The translations under genes and the position numbers were made by a program. The notes beneath the pieces were generated by a model. The model was not told the DNA's origin. It saw nothing but the letters and a program-made list of their open reading frames with translations, and made no database searches. 14,324 nucleotides of DNA from JAZDGX01 sp964482205 (GTDB taxonomy: Bacteria > Eisenbacteria > RBG-16-71-46 > CAIMUX01 > WJJG01), in assembly GCA_964482205.1 (NCBI GenBank), contig CAYZWI010000026.1, forward strand, positions 1 through 14,324, read 5' to 3'. Shown here one piece after another: positions 1 through 6,832 of the stretch. The first letter of the stretch is position 1. Each line of letters opens with the position of its first letter.

Positions 1-917
1 TGCCCTTCGTTCTCGGCGCGACCATCACCGCGGATGCGATCGATTATCTGCTCGACACGAACTATCCCTTGCCGCGCAGTCCCGTGCTTCAGCCCGACGA
101 ACGCGCGCGCCGCATCGGCCAGATCATCGCGGCGCTCTTCATTAGCGACGGCTCGGGCGACGAGCCGGGCTCGACCTTGCAGTACGGGATCGGCGAAGTC
201 CCCGAGGCGGTGACGGACGCCATTCTTCAACGCGGCATACGCGATCTCGGCATCCACACCGAGCTCTTCACCGACGGCATGATCAAGCTCGTCGAGAATG
301 GCGTCGTCACGAACCGGTGGAAGAAGAACATCTCCTTCTCCATCTCCTCGATCTTTCTCTCCGGGAGCGCCCACGGCTACGAGTGGCTGAACCACAACAG
401 CTCGGTGCAGAGCCGTCCAAGCGATTACACGAACAGCGTCTTTCGGATCGCCAATCATCCGCGCATGGTGGCGATCAACAGCGCGATTGGCGTCGACCTG
501 CACGGCAACATCTGGGCCGATTCGCTCGAGGCGCGCAAGATCTACAGCGGCGTGGGCGGCCAGAGCGACTTCATTCGCGGCGCGCAGTACTCGGAGGGAG
601 GGGTCGCGATTCTCGCCATGAAATCGACCACCTCCGCGGGCATCTCGAAGATCGTCGATCGTTCGCCGGCGGGCATCACGGCGACGGCGATTCCCGCCGA
701 TCAGGTGATCCTCGTCACCGAAAACGGCGCGCTCGACCCGCGCGGCCTGAGCATGGGCGAACGCGCGGTCGGGATCGCGCATCTCGCTCCGCCCGAGCAA
801 CGCGAGCGGCTCCTCAAGCTGATCCTCGACAACCCGGCCTTCCACAAGCCGAAGGTCGCGATCGAGAAGGGAAAGCTGGGCTTCACGCCGTACGAGAAGG
901 CGGTGGCGAGAGGCTGA
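1..917 (+). CDS. Acetyl-CoA hydrolase / 4-hydroxybutyrate-type CoA-transferase, 3' part
   Basis: The reading frame is open from base 3, so the start lies outside the window; about 304 C-terminal residues are present. Family signatures are the CoA-site stretch LQYGIGEVPEAV, then LGIHTELFTDGMIKLVENG, whose Glu in HTE lies where the family's catalytic glutamate is expected, then NSAIGVDLHGNIWADS, YSGVGGQSDFIRGA and TENGALDPRG. These follow the usual order of the C-terminal half of the acetyl-CoA hydrolase/transferase family. Members move CoA between acyl groups through a glutamyl-CoA thioester, acting in the cytoplasm on acetate, butyrate, 4-hydroxybutyrate or propionate; the substrate cannot be told from this fragment. 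The protein ends about where family members end. A 156-base gap with no obvious terminator separates it from the next gene. The family call is firm; the choice between hydrolase and transferase is open. Confidence 0.9.
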   Translation, partial: PFVLGATITADAIDYLLDTNYPLPRSPVLQPDERARRIGQIIAALFISDGSGDEPGSTLQYGIGEVPEAVTDAILQRGIRDLGIHTELFTDGMIKLVENGVVTNRWKKNISFSISSIFLSGSAHGYEWLNHNSSVQSRPSDYTNSVFRIANHPRMVAINSAIGVDLHGNIWADSLEARKIYSGVGGQSDFIRGAQYSEGGVAILAMKSTTSAGISKIVDRSPAGITATAIPADQVILVTENGALDPRGLSMGERAVGIAHLAPPEQRERLLKLILDNPAFHKPKVAIEKGKLGFTPYEKAVARG

Positions 918-1073
918 GGGTACGACCGGCGGCCGCAGCGGACCCGCGCGGCGGCCGGGGGGTAGAAGCGGCTGAAGGCCAACGGTTGAGGACCATAGAA
1001 CGGTCCGCGGGCGTTTGACCTGCGCGCCCGAAGGGGTTCAGACCGCGTTCCTGTTGCGGGAAAGGAGTATTCG

Positions 1074-1448
1074 ATGCGCGGAAGAGTGGTGGCGCTCATG
1101 GCGCTTTGCGTATGCCTCGTGGTTTCGAACGCGCAGGCGGGGCGGATCTTCGGCGACATCAAGATGGACGGCAAACCGGTGGCGGCCGGCCTGCCGGTGA
1201 CCATCGCGCTCGCGCCGGCCGACAGTGCCGCGGGCGCGGCGAAGGTCGACGCGACCCTTGCCGATTCCACGACGACCGACAAGTTCGGTTCGTACAAGCT
1301 CACCGTGAAGCCGCTCGGCAAGTGCATTCTGAGCGTCACGGTTGAAAAGCAGCTCCTCTCGCTCGAGGTCTTTTCGTACAAGGAGCCGACCCGCTACGAT
1401 CTCGTGCTGGAGAAGAAAGACGGCAAGCTCTCGCTGCGCAGGAAGTAG
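1074..1448 (+). CDS. Small secreted protein with carboxypeptidase-regulatory-like (Ig-fold) domain
   Basis: 124 residues. The N-terminus is a clear Sec signal peptide: basic MRGR, a hydrophobic core to about residue 19, and likely cleavage after NAQA (residue 22). The mature part has the pattern of a small beta-sandwich: GRIFGDIKMDGKPVAAG, a variable Ala/Ser-rich loop, then DKFGSYKLTVKPLGKCILSV. This resembles the carboxypeptidase-regulatory-like / transthyretin-type domains often found in exported proteins. A single Cys sits in the mature part (near residue 88). The start is supported by GGAAAGGAG seven bases upstream of the ATG. Nothing indicates a catalytic role; it could be a periplasmic or surface accessory protein. 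It is followed at 81 bases by another forward gene, with a GC hairpin between them. The family assignment rests on pattern only. Confidence 0.75.
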   Translation: MRGRVVALMALCVCLVVSNAQAGRIFGDIKMDGKPVAAGLPVTIALAPADSAAGAAKVDATLADSTTTDKFGSYKLTVKPLGKCILSVTVEKQLLSLEVFSYKEPTRYDLVLEKKDGKLSLRRK

Positions 1449-1453
1449 CCGCG

Positions 1454-1471
1454 CGCCGCGATTTCGCGGCG
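1454..1471 (+). terminator. GC hairpin without U-tract, possible weak terminator
   Basis: CGCCGCG, loop ATTT, CGCGGCG: a perfect 7-bp stem starting five bases after the stop of the small secreted protein. No T-run follows, so it may be only an mRNA-end or processing hairpin. Confidence 0.3.
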
Positions 1472-1529
1472 GTCATGGCCATCGGGCAGACGGCGCGATC
1501 CCCCGCGCCGGTGACACAGGGAAGTGTCG

Positions 1530-2429
1530 ATGAACGACGAACCGGTCCGCAGGCGCGATGCCTGGGGCAAAGTCGAGATCCTCACCCGCCCGCTGGGCGG
1601 ACTGCTCACCGCGGTCGCGATCGCGCTGCTGGGGTTCATCACCTCGAGCGCGCTCAATCAGCGCCAGGCGATGGACACCAACACCCGCCTCTACACCGAG
1701 CTGATGAGCCGTCGCGAGGAATCGGAGAGCGCGCTGCGCAAGGACATGTGCGTCTCGATCATCAACTCGTTCGTCAATCCGAGCGATCATGGGCTCGGCC
1801 CCTCGGTGTTGAATCTCGAGATGCTCGCCTACAACTTCCACGAATCGCTGAACCTGAAACCGCTCTTTGCCGAGATGCACCGGCGCGTCGCCCAGGGGAT
1901 CGAGACATCGCGCAGCGAGGAAGAGCGCGAGCAGTACGAATCCTATCTGGCGCGCCTGCGCTCCATGGCCCGCGAAATCGCGCGCCGGCAGATGATCGTT
2001 CTCGAAGGCGTGGGCAAGCGCTTCGATCGCTCCGTCGATTTGAGCGGGGAATTCGAAGGCGTTTCCCTGGAGCCGGAAACCCTGACCCTCGACGGCGTTC
2101 CCACCAATTTTGCGATCGATGTCCTGGATGTGGATCGCGAGAACCAGGAATTACGCATCAGCCTGAGCATCGAGACACCCGATCCGGAATTGGGCCGCCA
2201 GACCAAGGTCGCCGTCTTCGGCGTGAGCTTCTTCGACTTTCCGATGATCGACAACACGCGCCTCACCGGCGGCCAGCGTTGCGCGGTCGTCCTGAACAGC
2301 ATTTCCGACGAAGCGGCCGACCTCACCCTCGTGCTCTTCCCCGGAAGCTACGCGAGCTTGAAGGAAAAGCCGTACTACGATGAGGTCATCGAAAGCGTGC
2401 TGAGCGCGAACCGCGAGCTCAAGCGCTAG
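1530..2429 (+). CDS. Unrecognised single-pass membrane protein
   Basis: 299 residues from the ATG at 1530, chosen over an in-frame GTG at 1524 because AGGGAAG (1518-1524) gives a normal ribosome-site spacing. A short basic cytoplasmic N-terminus (RRR at 7-9) precedes one transmembrane helix at about 17-38. A charged, probably helical stretch rich in Glu, Arg and Gln follows (about 43-155, for example SRREESESALRKD and SRSEEEREQYESYLARLRSM), and then a beta-rich C-terminal domain from about 165 to 285. The topology suggests most of the protein is outside the cytoplasm, anchored by the helix. I do not recognise the family. It may share a transcript with the secreted Ig-like protein 81 bases upstream. 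Its stop codon lies in a palindrome shared with the convergent barrel gene. Confidence 0.75.
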   Translation: MNDEPVRRRDAWGKVEILTRPLGGLLTAVAIALLGFITSSALNQRQAMDTNTRLYTELMSRREESESALRKDMCVSIINSFVNPSDHGLGPSVLNLEMLAYNFHESLNLKPLFAEMHRRVAQGIETSRSEEEREQYESYLARLRSMAREIARRQMIVLEGVGKRFDRSVDLSGEFEGVSLEPETLTLDGVPTNFAIDVLDVDRENQELRISLSIETPDPELGRQTKVAVFGVSFFDFPMIDNTRLTGGQRCAVVLNSISDEAADLTLVLFPGSYASLKEKPYYDEVIESVLSANRELKR

Positions 2430-2445
2430 CCGGCCGGCCAGCTAG
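2426..2445. repeat. Palindrome carrying both convergent stop codons
   Basis: Arms CTAGCCGGCC and GGCCAGCTAG pair at 9 of 10 positions. The TAG of the forward gene (2427-2429) and the TAG of the reverse gene (read from 2444-2442) both lie in the arms. It fills the whole 12-base gap between the convergent genes and could act as a small bidirectional hairpin, but no U-tract flanks it. Confidence 0.55.
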
Positions 2446-3227
2446 AAGCGATACTCGAGCGCCATCGAGAGGTAGTGCACGAGCGCGAAGTTGTAGACCT
2501 TCTCCACATCCGCTCCGCCTTCGAGGATCCGATACCCGGCCCGCGCCCGCAGGTTGGGACGGATCGCGTGCACGACCCCCGCAAAGACATCCTCCGCGCG
2601 CCCCTGCCCTTGCGGCGAGGCGAGCGCGTCGCCTTCGAGAAGCAGCGCCCAGCTCCCGGCCGCGCGCCACTCCAGCCGGAACGCGATCAACGGAACGAAG
2701 CCGGTATTCGTGTTCTCGGTTTGCAGGCCCGCCGCTTCGAGACCGATGGCCGCGTCGCGGATCTTCGCGGACAGTCCGAGATGAAGATCGGTCGTCTCGC
2801 TGGGGCGCCAGATGCGATAGAGATAGGTCAGGCGATAGGAATCGAAGCGGTACCTTCCGTCCACCGGCGTGCCGGCGGGGAACTCGACGCCGTTGAACTG
2901 AATCGGCCGATCGAAGGAACCATTCGCGTCGAATCGCAATGGCGCGATGAGCGCGCTCACTTCGTGGCGCTCGCCCAGGCGCACGCCGAATCGCAGGCGG
3001 AAGAACGCGGCCGGATCGACGGACAGGTCTTCGGTCAGCGAAAACGCCGAACCGGTATCGGGAGGGATGCGCACATCGTTGTAGCCGTTGAACGCCGCGC
3101 CCGCTTCGACATTCACGAACGGCCGCGTTTGCGCCGGGAGGGATGAAGCGCCCAGCGCGAGGATGGAAACGACCAACGCGGCTCTCCACACGCGCGCGCT
3201 CGCACGGATGACGGCCGGACCTCTCAT
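2442..3227 (-). CDS. Outer-membrane beta-barrel protein
   Basis: 261 residues with a signal peptide: basic start, hydrophobic ALVVSILALGASSL, likely cleavage after PAQ near residue 33. The mature protein opens with RPFVNVEAGAAFNG and consists of alternating hydrophobic/polar strands (FFRLRFGVRLGERHEVSALIAPLRF, YRFDSYRLTYLYRIW, LRARAGYRILEGG), ending in SMALEYRF. The terminal Phe after alternating aromatics is the usual signal recognised by the BAM insertase. Its size fits an 8- to 10-stranded barrel. It starts 40 bases after the stop of the upstream MFS gene on the same strand, so the two are probably co-transcribed. AGGAAAGGGCAGG lies upstream of the ATG. The barrel fold and outer-membrane location are well supported; ligand or pore function is unknown. 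Confidence 0.8.
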   Translation of the reverse strand: MRGPAVIRASARVWRAALVVSILALGASSLPAQTRPFVNVEAGAAFNGYNDVRIPPDTGSAFSLTEDLSVDPAAFFRLRFGVRLGERHEVSALIAPLRFDANGSFDRPIQFNGVEFPAGTPVDGRYRFDSYRLTYLYRIWRPSETTDLHLGLSAKIRDAAIGLEAAGLQTENTNTGFVPLIAFRLEWRAAGSWALLLEGDALASPQGQGRAEDVFAGVVHAIRPNLRARAGYRILEGGADVEKVYNFALVHYLSMALEYRF

Positions 3228-3267
3228 CTTGCCTGCCCTTTCCTTTCGGCATTGCCCATCTCTTGAC

Positions 3268-4740
3268 TCATTGCGCGCTCTCGCCGGCCGCCGGCCGGAT
3301 GCGCCCGCTCACCGCCGATGCGAATGCGCCGCCGAGGCAGAGGACCGCGAAAAGCCCGAAGGCCAACCGCAGCGCGCGCAGCAACTGCGGATGCTGTGCG
3401 GGGCCGATCGCCATCCCGCCGATCATCAGCGAAAAGAGAAGCAGCGCGATGGCCATGCTCATCGCCTGGCCGACCGTGCGCATCGTGGCCAGCATGCCCG
3501 CGGCGAATCCGTACTTCGGCGGGGCGACCGCGCTCATGATCGCATTGGTGTTCGGGGAAGAGAAGAGCCCGAAGCCGATGCCCAGCACCGCCAGCGCGAC
3601 GATCACATGCACGGGCGAACTCGCCGGTTGCAGGAAGACCAGGAGAACGAGCCCGATCGTGGTGACGAGCATGCCGGCGGAGGCGAGGATGCGCGGTTCG
3701 ATGCGATCCGAGAGCCGTCCGGTGACGGGCGACAGGAGAGCCATGATCGCCGGCTGCACGATCAGGATCGTGCCCGCGCCGCCGGGCGAGCGGCCTTGAA
3801 TGTACTGAAGGAAGAAGCTCAGCAGAAAACCGACCGCGAAGGTCGCGCTGTAGTGAATGAGCGCGGCGACATTGGAGAGCGTGAACGGGAGATTGCGACG
3901 CAGCAGCTCGACATGCAGGAGCGGCAGCGCGACGCGCTGTTCGTGGCGCAGAAAAGCGGCCAGCCCTGCCGCTCCGGCCACGATCATGACGGCGCCCTGC
4001 GCGCGCGGGAGAGTCGACATGCCGTACATGAAGAGAAAGATCGCGGGGCCGTAGAGCAACGCCCCGGCGAGATCGAAGCGCGCGGATCCGAGCGTGCCTT
4101 CGCGGGGGCGCGAGCCGCGTGGTATCGGCGAGCCGCCCGCGGAGGAGGCTGGCGCGTGAGAGGCGGCGTCGCGCAAGCGCGAAGCGACGAGAATCAGATT
4201 CACGCCGCCGAGGGCCGTATTGCACCAGAAGATGCTTCGCCATCCAAGATGTTGCGTGAGCGCGCCTCCCAGAAACGGCCCCAGCGACAATCCCGCGTAC
4301 ACCGCAGCCGTGCTGATCCCGAGCACGCGGCCGCGTTCGCTCGCCGGGTATGCGCTCGTCAGAATGGCCATGCCGGTGCCGAAGATCGCGGCGCTCGCAA
4401 TGCCTTGCAGGGCGCGTCCGGTGAGCAGCAGCGGCGCGCCGTTGGCGAGGGCGATCAAGGCGGACGACGCGGTGAAGAGCAGGAGCCCGGCGCGGTAGAG
4501 CGGCACGCGGCCGGTGAGATCGGCGAGGCTTCCGAACGGAAGGAGGAACACCGCCGTCGTCAGGAGAAACGAGGTCGCGACCCAGCCGAGCAGCACCGCG
4601 CCCATCTCGAAGTCGCGGCCGATCGCAGGCAGCGCGAGATTGATGGATGAGGAGAGGAACGGAACGAGGAACGAGGTGATCGAGACGGCGACGAGCACCG
4701 TCCCGGGAGCGACCGCATGCGCGGGGTTTCTCGTTTGCAT
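3268..4740 (-). CDS. MFS exporter, DHA2 (EmrB/QacA-like) family
   Basis: 490 residues, almost entirely hydrophobic segments, with about 13-14 predicted helices as in 14-helix DHA2 transporters. Motif A is seen as GSLADLTGRVPLYRAG (about 70-85). The helix-1 motif reads SSSINLALPAIGRDF, in which the usual acidic residue of the DHA2 D1 motif is Ser. The antiporter motif C region reads STAAVYAGLSLGPFLGGAL, followed by GWRSIFWCN. A Ser/Pro/Arg-rich loop at about 190-225 separates the two halves. The protein should export small molecules across the inner membrane using the proton gradient; the substrate is unknown. No TetR or MarR regulator and no HlyD-type adaptor lies next to it. The ATG at 4740 precedes helix 1 and has a poor ribosome site, but a TATACT box ends six bases before it. 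Confidence 0.9.
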   Translation of the reverse strand: MQTRNPAHAVAPGTVLVAVSITSFLVPFLSSSINLALPAIGRDFEMGAVLLGWVATSFLLTTAVFLLPFGSLADLTGRVPLYRAGLLLFTASSALIALANGAPLLLTGRALQGIASAAIFGTGMAILTSAYPASERGRVLGISTAAVYAGLSLGPFLGGALTQHLGWRSIFWCNTALGGVNLILVASRLRDAASHAPASSAGGSPIPRGSRPREGTLGSARFDLAGALLYGPAIFLFMYGMSTLPRAQGAVMIVAGAAGLAAFLRHEQRVALPLLHVELLRRNLPFTLSNVAALIHYSATFAVGFLLSFFLQYIQGRSPGGAGTILIVQPAIMALLSPVTGRLSDRIEPRILASAGMLVTTIGLVLLVFLQPASSPVHVIVALAVLGIGFGLFSSPNTNAIMSAVAPPKYGFAAGMLATMRTVGQAMSMAIALLLFSLMIGGMAIGPAQHPQLLRALRLAFGLFAVLCLGGAFASAVSGRIRPAAGESAQ

Positions 4741-4746
4741 CGCGGC

Positions 4747-4752
4747 AGTATA
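4747..4752 (-). promoter_or_regulatory. Candidate -10 box of the MFS gene
   Basis: Reading leftwards the bases are TATACT, one mismatch from the sigma-70 -10 consensus and conspicuous in GC-rich DNA. Only six bases separate it from the ATG, so transcription from it would begin at or near the start codon (leaderless). No good -35 box is seen. Confidence 0.35.
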
Positions 4753-4846
4753 CCCTCATCGTCGCCTCGCCGCGACCGCGATGGCCCTTCATGCGGAGGC
4801 CATCGGCACCGGGCGGGATGCCTCCTCGCGGATGTCATCCTCACGC

Positions 4847-4875
4847 TATGATTCTCTCCCGAAAAGACGTAGAAT
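4847..4875 (+). promoter_or_regulatory. Candidate -10 hexamers upstream of the repeat protein
   Basis: TATGAT (4847-4852) and TAGAAT (4870-4875) are the most -10-like hexamers in the divergent intergenic region 4741-4921, on the side facing the forward gene. Neither has a convincing -35 at 16-18 bases. Confidence 0.3.
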
Positions 4876-4907
4876 CCTTGCGTGCCCGCCTGTCCGAGAC
4901 CCTCAAC

Positions 4908-4913
4908 AGGAGG
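4908..4913 (+). promoter_or_regulatory. Strong ribosome binding site deciding the start at 4922
   Basis: Perfect AGGAGG, eight bases before ATG 4922. The frame stays open far upstream (to 4514), but only this start gives a signal peptide, so it fixes the N-terminus. Confidence 0.85.
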
Positions 4914-4921
4914 TTCCTGCC

Positions 4922-6670
4922 ATGCGTACCATCCCCCGTCGTTGTTCCCTCGCCGTCGCGTTCGGCTCCCTGTTGCTCTGCGCGCTCTGCGTTCCCCCCA
5001 CGGCCCTCGCGGTTTGGCCGGATGACCCCGCGATCAACCTCGCGGTCGCCGACGGGCCGGGAGAGCAGGTCCTGCCCAAGATCGCGGGCCTGCCTGATGG
5101 CAGCTGCTATGTCGGATGGTTCAGCAACGCATCCGGAAACTACGACGTCTGGCTGCAGCGCTTGGACCAGAACGGCAACGAGATGTGGCCGCACAACGGG
5201 ATCCTCGTGAGCAGCCACCCGCAGGAAAGCTGGATTACCGATTGGGATCTGCTCTGCGATTCCTCGGGCAACTGCGTGCTCGCGTTCAACGACAGCCGCA
5301 CAGGCAACTGGGATGTGCAGGCGTACATGATCGACCCGAATGGCGTGTTCGTCTGGGGTCCCGACGGCATCACCCTCTCGCACGACCCAGCTCCCGACAT
5401 GATGCCGGCCATCTGCGAGACCTCCGACGGCGATTTCGTGTTCGCCTGGGCCACGAACCCCGACGTCGGGACGGGCTGGATGACGATGCAACGCCTGGGG
5501 CCCGACGGCACGCTGCGCCTCCCCGACGGCGGCCTCGTCGTGATCCATGTCGCCAACGAGACCCCGGCCTTCGCGGATCTCGTGCCCTCCGATGGCGGCG
5601 ACGCGCTGCTCATGTGGGTGCGCGACATCAGCGCCTACATGAGCCCGCGCCATATCCGGCTGCAGCGCTTCGACGCCCACGGCTCGGCCGTCTGGACAAG
5701 CTTCGTCGCGATCTTCGACGGAGGCGCCGTGCCGCTGGGCTACGCGCCGGAGATCCTCTCGGACGCAGCGGGCGGAGCCGTATGCGGATGGCATTACTCG
5801 CCCAGCACCTCGATCGTCTCGCTCGCCCAGCGCGTGACGGCCGCCGGCACGGAAGTGTTCCCGCACAATGGCGTCCTCGTCTCGACCAATACGTCCCGCA
5901 TGCACGTCGATCCGGCGACCGCCTACAGCGCCGACACCGGAGAGATCTTCGTCTTCTGGAACGAACGCAACTCGACTCAGGATGAGCGGGGCATCTACGG
6001 ACAGCGTCTCTCGGCTCTCGGCGCCCGCATGTGGGGAAACGACGGCCTCGTGCTCCAGGCCGTGAGCACCGAGTACAAGGGGTATCCTCGCGCGGTGCCC
6101 CTGGGAGACGGCGCCGTCTGCTTCTACACCGACACCCCGGCCGGATTCACGGGCGACCGTCTCGTCGCGCACCGGCTGGATGCGACCGGCGCGAATGTCT
6201 GGGCGGCGGTTCCGACGCTCGTCTCCACGGCGCAAAGCGGCAAGTCGCGCCTGCCGTTGTTCATCGATGGGGCGGGAACCACGCGCATCGCCTGGGAAGA
6301 CACGCGCAACGGAGCGCCGGATGTCTACGCACAGAGCCTGGACGAGCACGGCGCGTTGGGCGTCGATCCGACCGCGGTCGCTGAACCCCGCCTGATCGCG
6401 CGTGGTTCGAGCTATCCGAATCCCTTCCGCGGCTCGACATCCATTCAGCTCGAAACAGCGGCAGGCGGCGCGGCCAGGCTCGTGATCGCCGGCCTCGACG
6501 GCCGCGTGGTGCGCGATGTGGACATCATTCTGCGCGCCGGCGGCGCGGCCGCGTGGCGTTGGGATGGACGCGACGACGCGGGCAGAGAGGTTCCGGCGGG
6601 CGTCTACACCTATCGTTGGCAGACGGGCGCCGAATCGCATGCGCAGGGAAAGGTGGTCGTGGTTCGGTAA
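4922..6670 (+). CDS. Secreted propeller-like repeat protein with C-terminal FlgD-Ig / YPNPF sorting-type domain
   Basis: 582 residues. The signal peptide has MRTIPRR, a hydrophobic core and cleavage near ALA (residue 30). Residues ~35-490 hold eight units of about 50-60 residues, each running from a Pro or hydrophobic start through DGxxxxxW to a strand such as DVWLQRLDQNGNEMWPHNG, IYGQRLSALGARMWGNDG or VAHRLDATGANVW. The spacing and D/N-G turns suggest a 7- or 8-bladed beta-propeller. Residues ~496-582 begin SSYPNPFRGSTSIQLE and end DGRDDAGREVPAGVYTYRW...GKVVVVR. This is the FlgD-Ig-like/type-A tail used in many FCB-group bacteria to direct or anchor exported proteins. It stands alone between a divergent transporter and a terminator. 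No catalytic motif was recognised; binding or a surface role is likely. Confidence 0.85.
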   Translation: MRTIPRRCSLAVAFGSLLLCALCVPPTALAVWPDDPAINLAVADGPGEQVLPKIAGLPDGSCYVGWFSNASGNYDVWLQRLDQNGNEMWPHNGILVSSHPQESWITDWDLLCDSSGNCVLAFNDSRTGNWDVQAYMIDPNGVFVWGPDGITLSHDPAPDMMPAICETSDGDFVFAWATNPDVGTGWMTMQRLGPDGTLRLPDGGLVVIHVANETPAFADLVPSDGGDALLMWVRDISAYMSPRHIRLQRFDAHGSAVWTSFVAIFDGGAVPLGYAPEILSDAAGGAVCGWHYSPSTSIVSLAQRVTAAGTEVFPHNGVLVSTNTSRMHVDPATAYSADTGEIFVFWNERNSTQDERGIYGQRLSALGARMWGNDGLVLQAVSTEYKGYPRAVPLGDGAVCFYTDTPAGFTGDRLVAHRLDATGANVWAAVPTLVSTAQSGKSRLPLFIDGAGTTRIAWEDTRNGAPDVYAQSLDEHGALGVDPTAVAEPRLIARGSSYPNPFRGSTSIQLETAAGGAARLVIAGLDGRVVRDVDIILRAGGAAAWRWDGRDDAGREVPAGVYTYRWQTGAESHAQGKVVVVR

Positions 6671-6701
6671 CGCGGCTTCGACGAGAATGCTCTTTCGCAC
6701 G

Positions 6702-6740
6702 ACGGAGGCGTGATCGCGATCGCGCCTCCGTTCCTCTTTC
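6702..6740 (+). terminator. Rho-independent terminator of the repeat-protein gene
   Basis: ACGGAGGCGTGAT, loop CGCG, then ATCGCGCCTCCGT: a 13-bp stem with one G-U wobble, followed by TCCTCTTTC. It lies 31 bases after the stop at 6670, between convergent genes. The T-rich side serves forward transcription only. Confidence 0.8.
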
Positions 6741-6832
6741 GGGATGTCCTGGGCCATGCCTGGCGGGCGGCGTGAGGTCTTTTCCGCCGAGAGCTTCGCG
6801 CCGCCTTGGATTGCACGCGCCCACTCGTGGAC

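Noticed and set aside
918..1073. Hairpin GGACC...GGTCC (990-1006) and a TTGACC -35-like box (1015-1020) before the small secreted gene
   Set aside because: The stem is only 5 bp and no -10 box occurs at 16-18 bases from TTGACC.
3088..4650. 520-codon forward open frame opposite the MFS gene
   Set aside because: Low-complexity, highly charged translation without a motif; the reverse frame is an unmistakable transporter.
3224..4792. 522-codon reverse frame overlapping the MFS gene in another frame
   Set aside because: Arg-rich translation without helices; the transporter frame explains the sequence.
4841..6757. 638-codon reverse-strand open frame opposite the repeat protein
   Set aside because: Its translation is Arg/Gly/Asp/His-rich with no domain; it exists because GC-rich coding DNA lacks stops on the other strand. 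The forward frame has a signal peptide, repeats and a perfect ribosome site.
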